In this document: positions 18,644 to 29,093 of the stretch, piece after piece
Layout of the letters: each line of letters starts with the position of its first letter
Numbering within the stretch: the first letter of the stretch is position 1
DNA from: a virus
IMG/VR virus record: IMGVR_UViG_3300025889_000127
Location: 1-59,737 of that record
DNA: 59,737 nt
Direction: 5' to 3' (one strand)
Made by a program: the position numbers and the translations under genes
The notes under the pieces: model-generated
The model's database searches: none
Told to the model about the DNA's origin: nothing
Seen by the model: only the letters and a program-made list of their open reading frames with translations

Positions 18644-19549
18644 CTACACTATTGGTGAGTGTCCTGCTGATGACTGCACGACTTTACAAATGTTCCCTGG
18701 ATTTCTATCGATATTCCTCTTGTAAATCGATGAATTTGTTGGCATCTGAACGCCAGGGACCTCTTGATCTAGCAGAACTTCAAAATAATACTCAACATAT
18801 GTATCATCTAGTACAGGGAAATTGTTCAGTATTTGCTGATCAGATCCTTCTAGAGTGTTAGATAAAACTGTTGGATCAATCTGATCTCTTAGGTTTTCCG
18901 CATTTGATGATTGATCATTGATAAACCCTAGAGCCTGCATCTGCCCTTTTTCATCAACCTTGAATACTTCGAGATCTAAGTTGCCATTCACACTGAAGAC
19001 TGTGTTTAGTTCTAACATATCAAGTATGATATTTTGATTTTCCTCAAGTGTATATGCAGTCGCATCTTCGTTTTGGTGAAGCTGGTATGTCAAGTCCAGT
19101 GAAGCACTAGCAACTGGTAGGGTGTTATTTGCTCGATACTCTACTACATCGTTAAGTTTAGCATCACTATTATTAGTTACTGTGATGTCCCAAGAAGGAG
19201 CAAAATCTGAAAAGGTGCTATTCTTCCCTAAGAACCTGTTGTAAGTTGCACAATACTCTTCTTGTTGATCAAAATAGTTTTTATAGTTTGCACTCGATAG
19301 AGAGATCATTGACTTCTGTGTTGTGCGAAACTTAGTTATTGGTCGAGACCTTGGAGTACTCTCCTTGATTCTATCAACTATTTGATTTTGAGTTTCCGTC
19401 AATCCGCCACGGTCACCATCGTACAAGATGTTTGTATCGTAAAAAGCGTAGTAGGAAGGAGAGAACTTACCCTCAGATAGAAGCTGTCTCCCATACGGAG
19501 TTAGCTCGATTTGAATGACTTCCTGCTTTTGATCGAAGAACTTAACCAT
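18644..19549 (-). CDS. Virion structural protein sharing an N-terminal module
   Basis: 301 aa. Opens MVKFFDQKQEVIQIELTPYG then RQLLSEGKFSPSYYAFYDTN, a module whose L-T-x-x-G-R-x-L-x-x-G-x-F core resembles the opening of the protein at 11004-11963. The remainder is beta-rich, with a segment ENQNIILDMLELNTVF and a terminal region of mixed charge. Placed directly downstream of the 3172-aa gene's neighbour set in the same operon. Probably a small baseplate or tail-tip subunit that assembles with the giant proteins; no specific homologue known to me. Confidence 0.7.
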   Translation of the reverse strand: MVKFFDQKQEVIQIELTPYGRQLLSEGKFSPSYYAFYDTNILYDGDRGGLTETQNQIVDRIKESTPRSRPITKFRTTQKSMISLSSANYKNYFDQQEEYCATYNRFLGKNSTFSDFAPSWDITVTNNSDAKLNDVVEYRANNTLPVASASLDLTYQLHQNEDATAYTLEENQNIILDMLELNTVFSVNGNLDLEVFKVDEKGQMQALGFINDQSSNAENLRDQIDPTVLSNTLEGSDQQILNNFPVLDDTYVEYYFEVLLDQEVPGVQMPTNSSIYKRNIDRNPGNICKVVQSSAGHSPIV

Positions 19550-19574
19550 AATCTAAATATCACCCAATAAGGTT

Positions 19575-22500
19575 TTAGAAGCCTTCTCTGTTGTCAATAC
19601 CTGGAAGTCCGCCAACACCTACACCACCAGGCAATCGTTGTTGTACTTCTTCCTGGAGTCTGTCAGCAACAGCTTCTGCTTCTGTATTCTCTCTGTCCAA
19701 CTCTGGGCGGAAGCCGATCTTGGTGTTTATCTTCCCGAGTTCAATGAGTGAACAATAGTCATAAGGCCAGTTGTAAGTTGGGTCTTCCAAGCGATGCTTG
19801 TAGATGTATATGTTTTTAGAGAACTCATCACGATCTCTGAGGATCTGTGCTGTCTGCTCTTCTGACAAGCCCTGACCGATCAATACCTGTCGATAAGCAT
19901 CGTAAGTAAATGCTGCATCGCCCTCAACCTCTTCTACGATCATCTGAGAGTAATCACCGATGCCTCGCTCCTTGACCTTGAAGACAAGCCACTTGATGTC
20001 TGGGAAGAGACCAAGCTTATCAGGGAACTTAGCAACATCTAAAAGATCATAACGTGGGTGACCGCTTCTTTGGGCTCCCAAGTTTAGTTGCTGTTTTAGG
20101 ACCTCTGGGAACCTTGTTACTTCTTCCTCTACATTGTCACCTGGCATATAGTGATCTACTGCTGCTAGGCTTGTGGAGAACTTAGTTGATAGGTCTGGCA
20201 TAATGCCCTGCCAGATGTCGGCAAGATCTTGTCTTGTAAGATTTACTTTATGTTCCATCAAATAGACGACTGGAGTTTCTGCCATTGATTCGCCAGAAAG
20301 AATGGAGTCATAATCATCGCCACCAAATGGATTGATCAAGTCAGGTATGTTTGGATACCCACGAGGAACCATTCCCAACAACTTAGATGAAAGTGATGGT
20401 GGCAAGGAGAACTTAGTGAACTGCTTTCTGAACTGTTTGATCTTTGGACCAAGCTTGTCAGCAGGAGCCTGGAGTGTTATGAGTCTTGGCTTTTGCTCCT
20501 TGTCAATGTAGAACGGAAGTGCAAGGATTGCTTCGGACATAGACTTTTCATTGTCTTCCGCAAGTTCGCCGATTCGCTTAGCTTTTGTTGGGTCAAAGCC
20601 GCTGCGGATAATCTCATCGGGATCAAAGCCAACCAAGTCAGCCAAAGACCTAACGGTTCTGTTTGCATCCTTGACAAACTTTGGAATCTTGCTTACATAC
20701 TTGTATGCGACCTCTGTATCTGAAACAGGGGCTGATCCGATTGCCACGTAGTCATATTCTTCACCCTCTCCGTTTGGAATATCTTTGATATAGAGATATG
20801 TTCCCTGGTTATTGTTTGGCATCACGCCGTACTGGTGCCACATACCCTGTGTTTCTTGGGTGTATTCACCTGGCGTTACTGAAGAGGAGAACTCATAAAT
20901 ATCTATTGGGTTATCTCTATTTGGGAAGTCCAGAGTTGGGCATTCCCATTTTGGCATAATCACCCACTTGTTTGGATCAAATGATTTATATGTTCCGCCA
21001 CCATCGATTGGGAACTCGTTACCAATAGTAATGGAAGCGTCGATATCCATTCGGTTTTGCCAAGCACGGTTCCAGCCGTAGTCTGGGCTTGCTGTTGTGG
21101 TTACATCGTTTCCATCCCTATCCACAAAGGAGCCAGATGTTACGTCGTAGTAGCTGCCGCTTTCATTAAGGAAGCTGACAAATACTTCACCACGGTCGTT
21201 GTTAATAATCTCATCGAGATTGTATTCAGTCTTATCACCGATTGGAATGAATGTGATTCGAGCTACTGAAGGACCGTAATAGTGTGGTGGAGTAAATGGA
21301 GCAAACTCACCACGGCTCTTAGGCCAGTCAGAACCTGATGGTAGTTGATCTGGCGTCAAGGAACTCCAAGCAACTGAACCTGTAGCTGTTGGAATACCGA
21401 AAGCGTAAGGATTGCTATAGAAGTTGAAGTCTTCTGTTTTGAGAAGACCAATCTCCATCATATATGCTGATCTATTCTCTACAGTGACAGTTCTTACAGG
21501 ATCATCTGTTTCACCGCCAGCTTTTGGAGGGGAGCCAAACTGAGATACAAACTTGGTCAAGTAGCCGTTTGATCCATATTTGTTTTCCTTCTTTTTGAGG
21601 AAGAACTTAGGAACGTTAGCCAAGAAGTTGGATACTGCCTTCTTATACAAAGAATCGTCCAAACTCTTGTTACTTATGGACCCGCTAGCATCCAAAGCCA
21701 ATAAACTGTTGATGTCAGATAGTACGGTTGGGTTTTCAAAGCCAAGCTTCAAAGCTTCAGCAGGGTCTAGAATAGCTTCAAATGGTAGTCTATCAGCCCA
21801 GAAGAACTTGTTTGCGTCGGTGGTTGCCCACTCAGCATTCATAACATTTCTTCTTCCACCTGCTGGGATACTGCCTTCAGAAGTTAGTGAAGTCAATGTA
21901 CCGCTCAAACAACCTGTTAGAGGATCTGATGAACTTACTGGAACAACTTCAAATTGTGTGTCGTTTCTACCAGATCTTCTGATTGGGTAATCAACAGCGA
22001 CACCAGACTTGATTGTGTTGTACATAATCCCTGGGGAGTAAAATGGTCTCAAGACTGATCGCCAGGAAGCAGTGTTTGCAGAGTCGGCACCAGTTATGAC
22101 AGCGTTTGGACCATAGGATGAACTAAACAAAGCTGCCAAGTCCAAAGTTCTATCTACTGGATAGAAACCATTGTATGGCAAAAGTTTGACGACAGCTTCT
22201 GAGTTGATCTCAAAGTGCCTTGGGTACTTGTTGAAGATGTAGTTTCTGTCACCTTCGTTTGTTGGCATAAAGTCTTCTAGGAACTCAATGTCGTCAGTTT
22301 GTGAGAATCTTTCATAGAAGAATGGGTTTGTGCCATCGAAGTTATTATTGTTTGCTCCCGTAATTTCAAGGGAAGCTGAAATAATAGAGAACAAAGATCC
22401 TTGCTGTTCATATTCAGCAATGTGCTCACTGACTCTAAACTCTGGAATGATTGTGTGATCTTTGGCTGCAAGTCTGATGTCTTTTGCAAACTCTTCGTAT

Positions 22501-25500
22501 GTGTTATAGAAAGGATACTGAGCAGTTGCTAGTGCTCCCTTATTTGTTCCATCAACATAGCGACGCTCGATGCCAGCAGTCCAAGCTGGTCGTGTATATG
22601 CAGAACCTGGAGAGCGAGGCTCAGGGCGCTCACCGCCAGGACGAGTGGTTGCATCTACGCCACCAGCAAAAGCGACCTGTGTTACGTCGCCACTTGTAAT
22701 AGCAGTTCCAGTTATCGCTGTGCCATTGATAGCGGTACCAGCAACGTCAGCAACGATTGTCATAGTATCACTGACAGCGCCAGGATCTTGGGCAGTCACG
22801 TCGATCTCGGAGTTGAGCTTGCACAAAGTTACTGAGTTGTACACTGCATTGATAACTTCGTTTGTTGTGGACACCCCAAGGACGCCGATCTTATAGTTTG
22901 TAGCATCAACTCTCAAAAGAGCGGAGTCTGGAGCGAGTGTCTGATCAAACGTAAAGGTGACCGTAAAGACCCCTGTGCTTATGACAATAGTTTGGGCGTC
23001 CAAAATACTTGGTGTGGTTTCTACGGCAGTCAAAGATGCCTGAGCAGCAACTGCTGGGACTGGTATGTCAGCGACAGTAGTAACTGGGACATTGTAAACA
23101 TACTGAGCAGAGTTGACACTAGATGTTTGATATGAACCTGTTCCGTCTGTGTATGTTGAGTTTGTTATCCCATCATTCACTGTTCCGTAGTGTGTCATCA
23201 TCAACTCGCCACAAGGCATTGTTGCTGCATCCGCCAACAAAACAGGAGCAGATGCTGTGAGAATAGTGGACAATGATTCTACAGAGTCAGCGTACATATA
23301 AGAATCCATAGGCCAGATTGATGCTGATCCTGGTCCTGTAGCTAGCTGGAAGGCTGGATCAAGATCATTGTACGGAGTCTGTTCGGAAGCCTGGACAACA
23401 TAACCCTGAGAAGTTGTGAATGGAGCTTCAATCCTTGGAAGCTGTCGAACATAAGTTGACTGATTTAGTGGATTGAGAAGATCACTATAATCTGTAAAAG
23501 CGCTTACGTCATAACTTGATACACTGGAGTCGTTCTTCCAGAAATCATTTGCAAATGAAAGTCTTGCTCTAGATCCTGACAGATATGTGTAGATCTCTTT
23601 TGGATAGATTGTCTCAGAGTATGAGAATACTTTTATTAAGTCTGTTCCGCTAATTGAGCGAGACGCTTCTGGTACAAACTGTTCTCTCAAGATTTCATAT
23701 GGTCTCTTGATTGTTCCGTAGGAGAACTTGGTCTTCCCTTGGATGAGTCTGTTTAGCTCTCTGTTAGCAAAACCCATCAAGTCGTTGCCGTAGCTGTACT
23801 TAAGGCTGACGGTTGTCATCTCGTTGGATGTTTTAGATGGGGTTCCCAAAGGTGTTCTAATCTGGTGGACCAGTGGCTTGTATCTTGAAGTTACTGGTGG
23901 CTCTCTGAGAGACACTGAGTAATAGTAGTTTGATACGTTGCCCTTCCTGTCGGTTACCTGGCGGGCTCTGGTTGCGAATGTTCCACGGCTGCCATCAGCG
24001 AATGAACGCTCAGCAATGCCTGTACCTGCTTGATTTCCCTCAACTATTTGAGGAAGAAGTTCGTATGTGTTGTTCTTGGTATAGAACTTAGCATATGGAT
24101 TTTCAGAGTTGCTGATCTGCTTCCAAGGCACGAAGTCACGGTTGTTGCCCCACTTGAACTGACTCTGTAGAGACAAGTTAGCCTCAGTGGCAGAATCAAA
24201 TGTAGCTTCTGTGACAGGATTTTGGGAAGCAAAAGAAATGTTTTCAGGATATCTTGAACGTAAAGAGATATACTCATCATATACTGTAGAGTTATCAGCG
24301 CCAGACAAGTAGGATGTCCACTGTGCTCTGTCGGCAGCAGGAACAGGACGTGTAACGAGAGCATTATCAAAAATACTGGCTGTCACAACTGTCAATGCTG
24401 GGAAGGTTTCGCCGATCCTCAACTGCTTCACGCCGTTTCGCTGAACCTTGTGAACAGATGGGATGGTTGTACTTCCGCTTTCATAGCCACCAAAGTCAGA
24501 ATGGTTTTTCAAATCTTCGTTGTGAGGAAGACGAACAACAATGTTTCTGAATGGTAGCGCATTGTTTGGAGAGAACTGATCCGAGTTAACATCTCTGAAC
24601 TGTTGTTTAGAATCTTCTTTGGATCCAGGAGCAGAGAACCTGTCCACAATGATAGTTTCGTTTGTTCTTCTCGAAGCTACTTGTCTTGGAGCAGGGTAAT
24701 CTGCGGAACCTGTTAGACCAGCACTACGACGAGCAGGTGTTGTTATGAAAGCACTTGGTGCAGTGTAGTTGTAGTTTTCATTTGTGAAAACAAAGTCCAT
24801 GTTTGTCTGGGACCTGTCATTACCCTGCACAACTTCATAATATTTTGAGTAGTTACCAACTTCTCTTACACCTTGATCATCCGTGTGACCAGAAGTTACG
24901 GTCTTGATGTTTTGGATGTTTACCGGCGATTTCGAAGCCAAGCCTCTTAGGTATTGACCTTTAGGAGTATTTTCGACGGTAAGAGTTGTTATTGAACCAG
25001 TGCCCGAGGTGATTGATAAACTATATTCCTCGGCTCTATCTGTTGTTCTAAATGGTGCAATGTGCCTTGCTTGGATACCACCTACCCAGCGCTCTGTGAA
25101 GGGACCCTGCATTGGCACACTGTGACGGTAAGGATGTACCGAATCTTCGTGGATATTTGTAAGACTGATACCTGTAAGACCGTCGGCAATAAGTGAGGCA
25201 TTGTAACCAGTTGTGACACTGGAACTCAACGCTGTGAATGGAGTTACAAGGTTGCCCTTGTAGTTTACGCCATCCTTTGTGGCACGGAAAGCAATCTTCC
25301 TCTTTTCGTTTGGTACGAACTCGTCACTGCAATCTTCTAGAGATTCGAATCTATCAAAAGTTAGATCCCTAAGTCTTCTCTTTTTGCTGAGGTCTTGGTT
25401 GGTGCCACCATAATATGGAGGAAGGATCTTGGCTGACAAACATACGACAGAGTTAAAGTTATGATCTGTGTTTGCTGGGTCGTTGCTTCCAACATCTCTT

Positions 25501-28500
25501 GAGAGAGCGTTTAAGACAGCGTTTCTTGTTACTAGGACTCCGCCTGTTGCTTCAAGAGGTGAGACGTTTCTCTCTGCACGGGTTCTCCACCAAGTACAGT
25601 TTTCATCTTCACGTCCTGAAACAGGGTGGTGATTCTTGCCCCAACCAACAGCATCCAAACAGACGCTGCCTCTGGTTGCACCTAGGATTCCGCCGCCACC
25701 GCCTGGGTGTCTGTCTCTGAGTATAGAGACCTTATGCCTGATCTTTGGTCGCTCAAGTACGTGATTTTCCACAACTTTGCGGACATCACTAGCGTGGCGA
25801 GCAGATTCTGGGAAGAACTCCTCAATAACTTGGTTCATTGAAGTGTCTAGCCACTTATAGTAGTCAACGTACTTCTCTAGGTCAGGGATATCATTCTTTA
25901 CTTTTCTAAAGAATATTTCTCTTACTTTTTCCATTCGCTTGTAGTCTAAGCGATACTTGTTTACTGGCTCACCGATTAAGTTATTGAAGTCTTCAATACT
26001 AGCAAAGAGTTCTAGCATCCTGTTTGAGATGCTTCGATACATACTTCTTTCTACAGCAAAGTAGAAAGTCTCTGGTCGTGTGTAGATTCCAAAGGTGTTC
26101 TCGTCAGCACTAAGAGCCTTGACCATCTCTTCGCCGCCAACATACTCAGGAACCTGAAGTTTGTCAACATAAACGTAAGCTTTTCTTACGGGAGTGAAGT
26201 TGGCACTGAAGAAGTCACCACGACCTGTGTGTTGTCGTAAGTTAAAGTTACTGAATGTGCTCCCTTGGTATTCGGCAGGATAATCGCCAGCGGCTGAACC
26301 TGAGGAGAAGTCAGAGACTGTAAATCTACCAGAAGCGTCACTGCCTGTGATGTTTGCAAAATCCCAGTTGAGAGCTAATGTTTGAATCTCTGGAATATAA
26401 ACTCCAGGATTGTTTGCTTGGAATGAATACGCATTTTGAGATGGTCGGAGGCGACCGTAAGTATCTGTTTCCTTAGCTTGTAGATCTAAAGTACCTGTTG
26501 GAAGGTAGTCAGACCAGAATCGGATACTTGATGCTCGAACATCAGTGTTGTTGACCACACTGCCAGTGAAGTTTGTTCTGTGAGCGCCAGCGTAGATTCT
26601 CTTGTTTGATTTTACAATCGCAGAACCGTCGTTATAAGAAACAGGTGCGGAAGCCAAAAAGCTGTTTCGCTTTATCCCAGTATCGTAGTTGACGCCGTAT
26701 AGTTCTAGTGTATATCCGTCTGATGCTACAGAAGCGCCATTGATGCCATCATTGAATGGGTACTTCTTGGGACGCAAAGAAAGTGTCAAGTTCCACTTTT
26801 GGTTATCATATACATCGTTGAATATCGAACTTGTTAGAAGTGTTGTACCAGCACGATCCTGTACGAGGAAGTAACCATCACGGACAAGATAATCAGGCTG
26901 ATAGACTTTTGCATACTCGCCTGGAGACCTTATAAGGAAAATCTGAAGACCATGGTCATTGCCAGCAGTTTCCCAAGTTAAGTCAGTTGATGTCTGGTCT
27001 GTATCTAGTGGTGTGTGGAAACCCATAATAGAAGATGTCAAAACTCTTGGCATATCGTATGGCAAAAGTTGAGGATTGTCTTTATTTGGGAAGACTACTT
27101 CACCCTGCAATGAAAAAGCAAACTCTTCAATATCAGAGGAGCCAGTTATGAAACCTCTTGAGTTAGCGTTTCCAGACTCTGGATACTGATAAACAGTTGC
27201 TTCGTCGTCAGCTTGTTGTAGCAGACCTGTGAAGTCAGCAAACTTCTTAGTACTTGTTGTGGAAAGATAGTTGCTCTTGATCTCAAAGTCTGAGTTGTCT
27301 GGATATGTGTTTAGAGCTATAATCTCTTCACTTACACCTAAACACCTAATGAAGTTTCTTATTGATTTTTCTGTGCCCTTGGACTTGAGAATAAAGGCAA
27401 GGTTGTTGTAGATGTTCTTATAGATCGAGTTCTTAACTTCAACAAGCCTGTTGTCAAAGTTTATCTGCTCGTCTCTTTGTAAAAACTGCTGCAATGTTCC
27501 AGCGTTTTGGAAGAACTCTGGCATCTCAAGACCCATAGACTCGACAAGTCTGTCATTGTATGGGTATTCATTTATTGAAGAGTCTAAGCTGCCGCTAATG
27601 TATTTTACGTGTTTTAGGCTCTTGAGTGCTGTGAGTTGATTATAAAGAGTATCAAAATAGCTTGCAATGATCTGTGTTACGTTCGCAAGCTCATTAGCAC
27701 CCTGTTCCTCAGTCTCGATAATCCAGTTAGGGAAGTGATTCAATAATCTTGCATTATTATTGTAGTCGTAGTTACTACCAGACAAAATGTATCTAGAGCG
27801 AGTGGTGCTATAAACTGGATTAGTTGTTCTGACGATTGGGTCGCCGATCTCAACAACTGACTCTAAGTTGAGTGAGTTAATGGCTGAGCCTGTGTCCCTA
27901 CTCCTTGTTGAATCGTACCCTACAAACAAACCGTTGGACAGACGCCCTGAGTAATCTAAACAAACTTGATCGATGCTATCTGTTTGTGTGATGCCCTCAT
28001 TAAACTTAAGATATACACCTAGAGAGACGTTAGCATCATATGAATCGGTTCCACCACCAACATTGTCAAACCAGTATCTGCCGATCTGCTCGTCGTTTCG
28101 ATTTGCCTTCCAAAACCTGAACTCGTCAACGGAGCCAGAAAGTTTACCGTAGCCCTGAGCCGCACCTGGAAGCCCTGAGACATCAGTTCTTAGAGCGCCG
28201 ATGTTACCGATCATTGAGCCAGTTACGAGGCCTATGTCACCGACTGCGCCACCAATACCTGTTTCTACGCAAGTTCCGTTGACGAAAAAGTCGATTGTTG
28301 GGGAGGACCCAGAAGTATTGAAGACAAAGGAGAAGTTTCTGAATGTTCCGTCAGAAATAGTCTGACCACCAGCAGACGGTACCTGAACGTTTGTGAAGCC
28401 ATTTGAGCCTGACTTCATAGTAACATAGAATCGGTCTTCAGATCCTGATACAAGTTCTATTCTTAGCCGACCATAATCTGCTGCTGTTGTAGCAGACCCG

Positions 28501-29093
28501 TTCCAAAGATCGAAAACTACTTGTCTTTCGGATTCAGTAGAAGAGTCAATCAAGTCATTTTTACGAAGGAAGAACTCTACTGTGTTTCCATAAGTTCCAC
28601 CGAACTCCAGGTTTGAAGTTCTATTTTTTGCTTCGTTGTAAATAGATCCTGAGTGTGGTCCGCCCTTGATCTGAATATATTCTGCGGAGGCAGAGTAATA
28701 ACCTGAAGGGTTGGTGGTTATTGCTCCATAGTCTGAACCTAGTGTCACAAAACCAGTTGAGGTTGGGTATATGTCTTCTAAAACATATTTCTCTAGTGGA
28801 TTTATCTTATTGTAAAATTCTACCCTTTCAAGATTTGATCCGTCATAGGGATAGTAGTTTGCAATGTAATCAAAAGCATTTCTATAATACTCTTCCGCTG
28901 AGCCAAATCTTACAAAGTTCTCAGGGTCTGAATAATCTACAGGGGGAAGAAAATAATCACGCTTTTCTACCGCTTGTTGAAGGTGTTCGGCGGACTCTAT
29001 TCCGTCTCCAAGAGAATCTGGAGAACCAAGCTTTAAGAATTTTCCAACAGTAACGATTTGTTTGTTATTGTCAAATAGTTTTTTTACGCTCAT
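19575..29093 (-). CDS. Giant virion protein (3172 aa) with LamG-like domain
   Basis: The largest gene in the window. Residues about 135-395 form a LamG/concanavalin-like jelly roll (SAEYIQIKGG, NTVEFFLRKND, FSFVFNTSG, TIDFFVNGT, SGSVDEFRFWKANRNDEQIG). Residues about 2000-2155 are a distinct Ala/Thr/Val-rich beta module ending in GTAITSGDVTQVAFAGG, typical of repeated phage tail adhesin domains. A Gly-rich patch (HPGGGGGILGA) lies near residue 1130. The C-terminus is acidic then LPGGVGVGGLPGIDNREGF. The ATG overlaps the preceding stop (ATGA). The carbohydrate-binding-type domain suggests contact with the cell surface or assembly of a large baseplate periphery; inferred. Confidence 0.8.
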   Translation of the reverse strand: MSVKKLFDNNKQIVTVGKFLKLGSPDSLGDGIESAEHLQQAVEKRDYFLPPVDYSDPENFVRFGSAEEYYRNAFDYIANYYPYDGSNLERVEFYNKINPLEKYVLEDIYPTSTGFVTLGSDYGAITTNPSGYYSASAEYIQIKGGPHSGSIYNEAKNRTSNLEFGGTYGNTVEFFLRKNDLIDSSTESERQVVFDLWNGSATTAADYGRLRIELVSGSEDRFYVTMKSGSNGFTNVQVPSAGGQTISDGTFRNFSFVFNTSGSSPTIDFFVNGTCVETGIGGAVGDIGLVTGSMIGNIGALRTDVSGLPGAAQGYGKLSGSVDEFRFWKANRNDEQIGRYWFDNVGGGTDSYDANVSLGVYLKFNEGITQTDSIDQVCLDYSGRLSNGLFVGYDSTRSRDTGSAINSLNLESVVEIGDPIVRTTNPVYSTTRSRYILSGSNYDYNNNARLLNHFPNWIIETEEQGANELANVTQIIASYFDTLYNQLTALKSLKHVKYISGSLDSSINEYPYNDRLVESMGLEMPEFFQNAGTLQQFLQRDEQINFDNRLVEVKNSIYKNIYNNLAFILKSKGTEKSIRNFIRCLGVSEEIIALNTYPDNSDFEIKSNYLSTTSTKKFADFTGLLQQADDEATVYQYPESGNANSRGFITGSSDIEEFAFSLQGEVVFPNKDNPQLLPYDMPRVLTSSIMGFHTPLDTDQTSTDLTWETAGNDHGLQIFLIRSPGEYAKVYQPDYLVRDGYFLVQDRAGTTLLTSSIFNDVYDNQKWNLTLSLRPKKYPFNDGINGASVASDGYTLELYGVNYDTGIKRNSFLASAPVSYNDGSAIVKSNKRIYAGAHRTNFTGSVVNNTDVRASSIRFWSDYLPTGTLDLQAKETDTYGRLRPSQNAYSFQANNPGVYIPEIQTLALNWDFANITGSDASGRFTVSDFSSGSAAGDYPAEYQGSTFSNFNLRQHTGRGDFFSANFTPVRKAYVYVDKLQVPEYVGGEEMVKALSADENTFGIYTRPETFYFAVERSMYRSISNRMLELFASIEDFNNLIGEPVNKYRLDYKRMEKVREIFFRKVKNDIPDLEKYVDYYKWLDTSMNQVIEEFFPESARHASDVRKVVENHVLERPKIRHKVSILRDRHPGGGGGILGATRGSVCLDAVGWGKNHHPVSGREDENCTWWRTRAERNVSPLEATGGVLVTRNAVLNALSRDVGSNDPANTDHNFNSVVCLSAKILPPYYGGTNQDLSKKRRLRDLTFDRFESLEDCSDEFVPNEKRKIAFRATKDGVNYKGNLVTPFTALSSSVTTGYNASLIADGLTGISLTNIHEDSVHPYRHSVPMQGPFTERWVGGIQARHIAPFRTTDRAEEYSLSITSGTGSITTLTVENTPKGQYLRGLASKSPVNIQNIKTVTSGHTDDQGVREVGNYSKYYEVVQGNDRSQTNMDFVFTNENYNYTAPSAFITTPARRSAGLTGSADYPAPRQVASRRTNETIIVDRFSAPGSKEDSKQQFRDVNSDQFSPNNALPFRNIVVRLPHNEDLKNHSDFGGYESGSTTIPSVHKVQRNGVKQLRIGETFPALTVVTASIFDNALVTRPVPAADRAQWTSYLSGADNSTVYDEYISLRSRYPENISFASQNPVTEATFDSATEANLSLQSQFKWGNNRDFVPWKQISNSENPYAKFYTKNNTYELLPQIVEGNQAGTGIAERSFADGSRGTFATRARQVTDRKGNVSNYYYSVSLREPPVTSRYKPLVHQIRTPLGTPSKTSNEMTTVSLKYSYGNDLMGFANRELNRLIQGKTKFSYGTIKRPYEILREQFVPEASRSISGTDLIKVFSYSETIYPKEIYTYLSGSRARLSFANDFWKNDSSVSSYDVSAFTDYSDLLNPLNQSTYVRQLPRIEAPFTTSQGYVVQASEQTPYNDLDPAFQLATGPGSASIWPMDSYMYADSVESLSTILTASAPVLLADAATMPCGELMMTHYGTVNDGITNSTYTDGTGSYQTSSVNSAQYVYNVPVTTVADIPVPAVAAQASLTAVETTPSILDAQTIVISTGVFTVTFTFDQTLAPDSALLRVDATNYKIGVLGVSTTNEVINAVYNSVTLCKLNSEIDVTAQDPGAVSDTMTIVADVAGTAINGTAITGTAITSGDVTQVAFAGGVDATTRPGGERPEPRSPGSAYTRPAWTAGIERRYVDGTNKGALATAQYPFYNTYEEFAKDIRLAAKDHTIIPEFRVSEHIAEYEQQGSLFSIISASLEITGANNNNFDGTNPFFYERFSQTDDIEFLEDFMPTNEGDRNYIFNKYPRHFEINSEAVVKLLPYNGFYPVDRTLDLAALFSSSYGPNAVITGADSANTASWRSVLRPFYSPGIMYNTIKSGVAVDYPIRRSGRNDTQFEVVPVSSSDPLTGCLSGTLTSLTSEGSIPAGGRRNVMNAEWATTDANKFFWADRLPFEAILDPAEALKLGFENPTVLSDINSLLALDASGSISNKSLDDSLYKKAVSNFLANVPKFFLKKKENKYGSNGYLTKFVSQFGSPPKAGGETDDPVRTVTVENRSAYMMEIGLLKTEDFNFYSNPYAFGIPTATGSVAWSSLTPDQLPSGSDWPKSRGEFAPFTPPHYYGPSVARITFIPIGDKTEYNLDEIINNDRGEVFVSFLNESGSYYDVTSGSFVDRDGNDVTTTASPDYGWNRAWQNRMDIDASITIGNEFPIDGGGTYKSFDPNKWVIMPKWECPTLDFPNRDNPIDIYEFSSSVTPGEYTQETQGMWHQYGVMPNNNQGTYLYIKDIPNGEGEEYDYVAIGSAPVSDTEVAYKYVSKIPKFVKDANRTVRSLADLVGFDPDEIIRSGFDPTKAKRIGELAEDNEKSMSEAILALPFYIDKEQKPRLITLQAPADKLGPKIKQFRKQFTKFSLPPSLSSKLLGMVPRGYPNIPDLINPFGGDDYDSILSGESMAETPVVYLMEHKVNLTRQDLADIWQGIMPDLSTKFSTSLAAVDHYMPGDNVEEEVTRFPEVLKQQLNLGAQRSGHPRYDLLDVAKFPDKLGLFPDIKWLVFKVKERGIGDYSQMIVEEVEGDAAFTYDAYRQVLIGQGLSEEQTAQILRDRDEFSKNIYIYKHRLEDPTYNWPYDYCSLIELGKINTKIGFRPELDRENTEAEAVADRLQEEVQQRLPGGVGVGGLPGIDNREGF

